A stretch of 35,736 bases of DNA from Comamonadaceae bacterium (lineage in GTDB: Bacteria > Pseudomonadota > Gammaproteobacteria > Burkholderiales > Burkholderiaceae). The notes under the pieces were generated by a model. The model had not been told where the DNA came from and ran no database searches. It saw only the letters and a list, made by a program, of their open reading frames with translations. The translations under genes and the position numbers were made by a program. Each line of letters starts with the position of its first letter. The first letter of the stretch is position 1. The DNA lies in the NCBI GenBank assembly GCA_947374535.1, contig CANCCJ010000022.1:1-35736 (forward strand), written 5' to 3'. This document shows, piece by piece, positions 31,252 through 35,736 of the stretch.

Positions 31252-31611
31252 ATGAACATCACCCGACTCCACCAAGCGCCTGAATACGTCGCGCCCAACC
31301 ACTTCGACATGCAATGTTTGCGGCTGCAAGGGCGCGAGGCTGGACCCGCTGTTCAGCTGTGGATGGGCATGTCCATCTTGAAGCCAGGCGGCCACACCTC
31401 GCTCGACGGCTCGCCCATTGAAAAACATTACGTGGTGCTGCAAGGCGAACTCACACTGGTGAGCGAACTCGACGGCGTGCAAACACGCGAGGTGTTGCAT
31501 GCGTTTGATTCGTGCCGCTTTGCGCCGGGTGAGAAACGCCAAATCATCAACCACACCCAGCAAGAAGCACGGATCTTGTTGGCCATGCCTTTTGATCCAC
31601 CCGCTGCTTGA
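31252..31611 (+). CDS. Small cupin-domain protein
   Basis: A 119-residue single-domain cupin. The pattern LKPGGHTSLDGSPIEKHYVVLQGELTLV (about 42-70) and later FDSCRFAPGEKRQIINHTQQEARILLAM give the two cupin motifs, with His, Glu and a second His in metal-ligand positions. Cupins of this size serve as isomerases, decarboxylases, oxygenases or sensors. The gene is 15 bp after the MDR gene, and its place in the operon suggests a role on a pathway intermediate. Function otherwise unknown. Confidence 0.87.
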   Translation: MNITRLHQAPEYVAPNHFDMQCLRLQGREAGPAVQLWMGMSILKPGGHTSLDGSPIEKHYVVLQGELTLVSELDGVQTREVLHAFDSCRFAPGEKRQIINHTQQEARILLAMPFDPPAA

Positions 31612-31640
31612 ATCCATCGACAACATCAGGAGACAAAACC

Positions 31641-32630
31641 ATGAACAACACCCCCTTCACACGCCGACAGAGTTTGCAATGGGCTGGCGCTTTGGCCGCA
31701 GGCTCGGCTTTGCCCAGCTTCGCGCAATCAGACTGGCCCAGAGACAAAGCCATCACTTTCATCGTGCCTTTCACCGCAGGTAGCGGCACCGATGTGATTG
31801 CACGCACCGTGGCTGAAAAGCTCGGGCCTATCTTGGGTGCGCAAATCGTCATCGACAACCGAACCGGTGCCGGTGGCACGGTGGGCGCCGCCTTGGTCGC
31901 CAAAGCGCCTTCCGACGGCTACACCATGCTCGTGCATAGCTCCGGCCATGTGGTTAACCCTGCGCTCTACCCCAAACTCAGCTACGACACGCTGAAGGAC
32001 TTTGACGGCATCAGCCCCTTGGCCAGTTTGCCCAACGTGATCGTGGTGTCGCCGAGCAAGGGCTACAAAGACGTGGCCGACTTGGTGGCCAAAGCCAAAG
32101 CACAACCCGGCGCGCTCAATTACGCATCAGCGGGCAACGGCTCAGCCACCCACATGAACGCCGAAAAGTTCCGCGTGGCCACCGGCGTGCAAGCGCAACA
32201 TGTGCCTTACCGCGGCACGCCCGAGGCGCTGACTGAAACCGCATCGGGCCGCATTGACTGGTTCTTTGCCCCCTTGGTGTCGGCGCTGCCTTTGATTCAA
32301 AGTGGTCGCTTGCAAGCCTTGGCTGTCAGCACGGCGCAGCGTTCGCCGTTGCTGCCCAATGTGCCGTCGATCTCAGAGGCGGGATTTCCCAATGCGGCTT
32401 ACACCTTCTGGGTGGGCTTGTTTGTCACGGCTAAAACGCCTAAGCCCATCGTGCAAAAAGTGCATGCCGGTTTGATGTCCGTGCTAGCCATGCCCGAAGT
32501 CAAAGAACGACTTGAAAAGCTAGGTGCCGCCGCCATGCCCATGCAGCAAGAGGCGTTTGAAAAATACTTAGATGCCGAAACCTTGTCAGCAGCTCAACTG
32601 GTAAAAGCGGCAGGCATTCGCATCGAATAA
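31641..32630 (+). CDS. Bug/TTT-family periplasmic solute-binding protein (second)
   Basis: A 329-residue Bug protein with a twin-arginine-like signal (FTRRQSLQWAGALAAGSALPSFAQ) and the family blocks ITFIVPFTAGSGTDVIARTVAEKLGPILGAQIVIDNRTGAGGTVGAALVAKAPSDGYT and VPYRGTPEALTETASGRIDWFFAPL. I chose the ATG at 31641, preceded by AGGAG. It is the last gene of the dioxygenase operon and probably binds the aromatic or carboxylic substrate. No transporter membrane subunits accompany it. Confidence 0.94.
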   Translation: MNNTPFTRRQSLQWAGALAAGSALPSFAQSDWPRDKAITFIVPFTAGSGTDVIARTVAEKLGPILGAQIVIDNRTGAGGTVGAALVAKAPSDGYTMLVHSSGHVVNPALYPKLSYDTLKDFDGISPLASLPNVIVVSPSKGYKDVADLVAKAKAQPGALNYASAGNGSATHMNAEKFRVATGVQAQHVPYRGTPEALTETASGRIDWFFAPLVSALPLIQSGRLQALAVSTAQRSPLLPNVPSISEAGFPNAAYTFWVGLFVTAKTPKPIVQKVHAGLMSVLAMPEVKERLEKLGAAAMPMQQEAFEKYLDAETLSAAQLVKAAGIRIE

Positions 32631-32653
32631 GCAAAACGCACAAGACAAGGGCG

Positions 32654-33871
32654 TCACGCCACGATGCCTTTGTCTTTGAGCGCTTGAATTTGTGTGGCTG
32701 TCAAACCCATCTCGCCTAACACAGCATCCGTGTCTTTCCCAATGGTGGGCGCGTTGCGGCGATGGCTGCCGGGGGTGCGTGAGAGTTTGGGGATGATCCC
32801 GGGCACGGCGAGCGATGTGCCGTCACTCATCTGCACGTGTTGAATCATCCCGCGTGCTTGGTAATGTGGATCGGCTGCGATGTCAGCCACGGTGTAGATG
32901 CGGCCTGCAGGCACGTCGGCCTTGTCTAACGCAGTCAGCACTTGTTCAACGGTGCGTTGCGCTGTCCACATGCCAATGGCGGCGTCAATCTCAGCCACGC
33001 GTTTCACGCGGCCTGCGTTATCGCCGAGTGCGGGGTCGCTGCCCAAATCGTCGCGGCCCAGCGTGTGCATGAGACGTTTGAAAATACTATCGCCATTGCC
33101 TGCAATCAGCACATAGCCATCGTCTTTGCAACGGTACGCATTGCTAGGCGCAATGCCGGGCAAGGCACTGCCCGCCGCTTCGCGCACCGCACCAAAGGCG
33201 CTGTACTCGGGCAGCAAACTTTCCATGCAGTTGAAGACGGCTTCGTACAAGGCCACGTCAATCACTTGACCTAGCCCGCTTTTCTCGCGCTCGTGCAACG
33301 CTGTCAAGATGCCAATCACGCCGTGCAGAGAGGCAAGCGTGTCGCCAATGCTCACGCCTACGCGCACCGGCACGCGACCGGGTTCAGCGGTGAGGTGGCG
33401 CAGGCCGCTCATGGCCTCAGCCACGACGCCAAAGCCCGGCTTATCGCGATACGGGCCTGTTTGTCCATAGCCACTGATGCGCAACATGATCAGGCGTGGG
33501 TTGATGGCCAGCAACTCGTCAGGGCCCAAGCCCCAACCTTCCATCGCACCGGGGCGGAAGTTCTCGATCAACACATCGGCGTCTTTGACCAGCTGACGCA
33601 CGATGTCTTGTGCTTCTTTTTCTTTCAGGTCCAACGCCACCGAGCGCTTGTTGCGTGACTGGACTTGCCACCAGACGGACGTGCCGTCTTTGAGCAAGCG
33701 CCATTTGCGCAATGGATCGCCGGTTTTCGGGGTTTCAACCTTCACCACATCGGCACCAAAGTCGGCCAATGTTTTGGCGGCAAAGGGGCCTGCAATGAGC
33801 TGGCCAAGTTCGACCACACGCAGGCCGTGAAGCGGGGTTTGAGCGAGGCTATGGGCGGCTGGGCTGTTCAT
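32654..33871 (-). CDS. CaiB/BaiF (class III) CoA-transferase
   Basis: A 405-residue family III CoA-transferase. LHGLRVVELGQLIAGPFAAKTLADFGADVVKVE (14-46), NKRSVALDLK (74-83), ADVLIENFRPGAMEGWGLG and ISGYGQTGPY are characteristic, and the catalytic aspartate is Asp177 in SIGDTLASLHG. These enzymes move CoA between carboxylates, for example from succinyl-CoA. It converges on the dioxygenase operon 23 bp away and may activate a pathway acid, although it is on the opposite strand and may be controlled separately. The donor and acceptor are unknown. Confidence 0.94.
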   Translation of the reverse strand: MNSPAAHSLAQTPLHGLRVVELGQLIAGPFAAKTLADFGADVVKVETPKTGDPLRKWRLLKDGTSVWWQVQSRNKRSVALDLKEKEAQDIVRQLVKDADVLIENFRPGAMEGWGLGPDELLAINPRLIMLRISGYGQTGPYRDKPGFGVVAEAMSGLRHLTAEPGRVPVRVGVSIGDTLASLHGVIGILTALHEREKSGLGQVIDVALYEAVFNCMESLLPEYSAFGAVREAAGSALPGIAPSNAYRCKDDGYVLIAGNGDSIFKRLMHTLGRDDLGSDPALGDNAGRVKRVAEIDAAIGMWTAQRTVEQVLTALDKADVPAGRIYTVADIAADPHYQARGMIQHVQMSDGTSLAVPGIIPKLSRTPGSHRRNAPTIGKDTDAVLGEMGLTATQIQALKDKGIVA

Positions 33872-33952
33872 GACTTGGCATTGTGCCCATCTGTGCCGCG
33901 CCTGTGTGCCGATGTCTTCACGCAGGCGACAGCGCCATGCGACAACCAGGCT

Positions 33953-35308
33953 TTAGAACTCGGTGTGCAAGCGCAGGGCATACACATTGACCGGCCCACG
34001 GTCGGCGTTGTATGCAGGGTTTTGGATGCGTTGGTAGTCAGTGGTCAGCCAACTGCCGGGCGTCATTTGGAAGCTGTAGAACGCCTCCAAGATTTGCTCT
34101 GGTTTGTAGGTCAGCGTTTGCGAAGTGCTGGCCGCATCGCCAATGAAGAACGACATGCCACCCGCCGCCAAGAAATCACGACGGTCACGCGACAAGGTGT
34201 TGTGCATGAAAGCCACGCCTACGGCATCGTCAGCACGCCCCCACAAACCACCTTTGAACACCAGCCCCGTCGACAGCGACCCATCTGCCTCGGTGAACGC
34301 ATAGGTTTCGGTGCGGCCATCGGCCTTCATCGCACGCAAGAAGAAGCCCACGCTGGGGTTGATGGCTTGCTCGACGTTCACACCCAAGCCGTATTTGATT
34401 TTTTCACTGCCGCGCACCGCAATCAACGCTTCGGGTGTGGTCTGTAAACCGGGGTTGTTTTGCAACCACTGTGTTGCATCGTTAAAGCTCGCGACAACAG
34501 CACGGTTGCGCCATGCCAGCACACGCACTTTGCCTGGTTGGTCAGCCAGCATGTGGCCGCGTTCAATTTCTAATTGGTCGCCGTAGTGTTTGCCCAGTGC
34601 AAAGTCAACAGGCAAACCGTTGGGCTCTTTGGGGCCGGTCATGCGGCCAAAGCGCACGACCCAGTTGTCTTGGTACCACTCACCTGCCAAGCCCCAGCCA
34701 AAGCCACGGGCATCAGCGGCGTAGTCGTAAGCGGCGTAAGTCCAGTTGCCCCAGTTCATGAATTGCGTGCGGGGGTCTTTGGCGTAGGCGTTGTTGTCAA
34801 ACACGTCCAGCGCTGAAAAGTTACCAGCGGTCAGCACAAACCGGTTGCGGTCAACCATGCCTGCCATTTGGTTGAAGTCGGACTCCATCTGCTCTTGCTC
34901 CCCCCCGTGGTTCCACGTTTGACGCACAAACAGGCGCTGGCGGTAGAGCTTGGGAACGCTGCCCCCCGCACGGGTGATCTCGCCATTGGTGAAGCCCCCC
35001 ATGCCCACCAAGTTGCCAGAAAACGGGATGCCTGAGGCCACCTCGGGGTTGAAATACAACTCACCGTCTTGCCACGGACGAAAGCCCCAGTGCGCGGTGG
35101 TGCTGAAGGTGTACATCCGCTCGCTTTGAGGCGACAGGCTGTTGGCGCCCGAGTACGCGGCGCCGAATGAGTTGTGGTGCTGCCAGTTGTAGGTGAGTTG
35201 GTAACGGGCCGTGGTGTCTTCGGTTTCAGGTACTTGCGCGCACGCACCCACCGCAGCCAAGCTGCACAGCACCGAAACGGTGAATCGTTGAACCAAGAAG
35301 TAGGGCAT
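33953..35308 (-). CDS. Outer-membrane porin, OprB-like
   Basis: A protein of about 451 residues with a signal peptide (FTVSVLCSLAAVGACAQ) and a beta-barrel composition of alternating aromatic and polar residues. It ends in Phe (LRLHTEF), as outer-membrane barrels do. The stretch YQLTYNWQHHNSFGAAYSGANSL resembles the start of OprB/carbohydrate-porin family members. I chose the ATG at 35308; a TTG four codons upstream is the alternative, and neither has a clear ribosome site. It follows the CoA-transferase gene by 81 bp in reverse. The substrate is unknown; import for the nearby catabolic genes is possible. Confidence 0.82.
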   Translation of the reverse strand: MPYFLVQRFTVSVLCSLAAVGACAQVPETEDTTARYQLTYNWQHHNSFGAAYSGANSLSPQSERMYTFSTTAHWGFRPWQDGELYFNPEVASGIPFSGNLVGMGGFTNGEITRAGGSVPKLYRQRLFVRQTWNHGGEQEQMESDFNQMAGMVDRNRFVLTAGNFSALDVFDNNAYAKDPRTQFMNWGNWTYAAYDYAADARGFGWGLAGEWYQDNWVVRFGRMTGPKEPNGLPVDFALGKHYGDQLEIERGHMLADQPGKVRVLAWRNRAVVASFNDATQWLQNNPGLQTTPEALIAVRGSEKIKYGLGVNVEQAINPSVGFFLRAMKADGRTETYAFTEADGSLSTGLVFKGGLWGRADDAVGVAFMHNTLSRDRRDFLAAGGMSFFIGDAASTSQTLTYKPEQILEAFYSFQMTPGSWLTTDYQRIQNPAYNADRGPVNVYALRLHTEF

Positions 35309-35443
35309 GAAATGCGGCAAGAAAATGAAGAAAGAGAGGCACTAACACCTAATAGTTATTATTGTAAAGAGGCTTTATTTCAATTCGGTGAATCTGCCCC
35401 AGCGCTCCCGCATAAAATCAAAGGCTCCATTTAAGGAAGACTC

Positions 35444-35736
35444 ATGGGACGCACCCTTTACGACAAGATTTGGGACGAGCACGTCGTCCACACCGAAGAA
35501 GACGGCACCGCCATCCTCTACATTGACCGCCATTTGGTGCACGAAGTCACCAGCCCGCAAGCGTTTGAAGGCATTCGCCAAGCGGGCCGCAAGGTCTGGC
35601 GCGTCAGCTCGATCGTGGCCACCGCCGACCACAACACGCCCACCACAGGCTGGGAGCTGGGTTACGACGGCATCACGGACCCCATCAGCAAAGAACAAAT
35701 CACCACGCTAGACAGCAACATGGCCGAGTTCGGCTC
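35444..35736 (+). CDS. leuC: LeuC, 3-isopropylmalate dehydratase large subunit (3'-truncated by window edge)
   Basis: The first 97 codons of LeuC, the aconitase-fold subunit that with LeuD isomerises 2-isopropylmalate to 3-isopropylmalate in leucine synthesis. The N-terminus [15 protein letters not shown], then [17 protein letters not shown] and [10 protein letters not shown], is diagnostic. The ATG follows AAGGAAG. The cysteines of the 4Fe-4S cluster lie beyond the window. The 135-bp gap to the divergent porin gene contains an AT-rich tract and CATAAAAT (near 35411), a possible -10. Confidence 0.95.
   Translation, partial: MGRTLYDKIWDEHVVHTEEDGTAILYIDRHLVHEVTSPQAFEGIRQAGRKVWRVSSIVATADHNTPTTGWELGYDGITDPISKEQITTLDSNMAEFG

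Noticed and set aside
33665..34447. 260-codon plus-strand open frame
   Set aside because: It is antisense to the CoA-transferase and porin genes, both clearly coding.

Overview
The window looks like chromosomal DNA of a betaproteobacterium of the order Burkholderiales, most probably Comamonadaceae (Limnohabitans/Rhodoferax-like). The placement is inferred from gene content: two orphan Bug/TTT-type solute-binding proteins, a LacI-controlled aromatic catabolic operon, tonB-exbB-exbD-exbD, and the style of acs and leuC. It was not obtained by a search. Coding density is high. I saw no rRNA, tRNA, CRISPR array or insertion sequence.

Left part (1-11.4 kb), DNA repair and defence: a 5'-truncated recB, a ccdAB-like toxin-antitoxin pair on the opposite strand, recD, and then 18 bp later a three-gene set that reads as zorA-zorB-zorC of the Zorya anti-phage system. 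ZorA is a MotA/ExbB-like channel with a long tail, ZorB a MotB/OmpA-like protein with the proton-binding Asp, and ZorC an EH_signature protein. No zorD helicase-nuclease or zorE nuclease follows; the next gene is acs, closed by a clear terminator. A RecBCD-linked, effector-less Zorya locus is the most striking defence-related observation.

Middle part (11.4-19.2 kb), an unassigned cassette: two divergent paralogous low-complexity proteins share the N-terminus MGMRVGSSSA and SG(D/N)LAGAQ-type repeats. The rightward copy heads a tight co-directional run of a WD40 propeller protein, a SUMF1/FGE-like protein without the catalytic cysteines, an NAD(P)H-FMN reductase-like protein and an ATP-grasp ligase. 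The divergent intergenic region carries a duplicated CTTTAC-N3-GTAAA element and a sigma-54-like promoter. This is a candidate undescribed modification or biosynthesis system. A FlaG-like orphan, a ParA-like ATPase and a bactofilin follow.

Right part (19.2-35.7 kb), transport and catabolism: tonB-exbB-exbD1-exbD2. Next is an operon for an iorAB-like molybdenum hydroxylase with a Bug protein and an amidohydrolase. A LacI-family regulator sits convergent to that operon and divergent from a second one encoding an intradiol ring-cleavage dioxygenase, SDR, BKACE (DUF849), medium-chain reductase, cupin and Bug protein. A perfect 16-bp palindrome overlaps the expected start of the dioxygenase transcript, with a degenerate copy in front of the regulator. 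A CaiB-type CoA-transferase and an OprB-like porin lie on the minus strand. The window ends in the 5' part of leuC.
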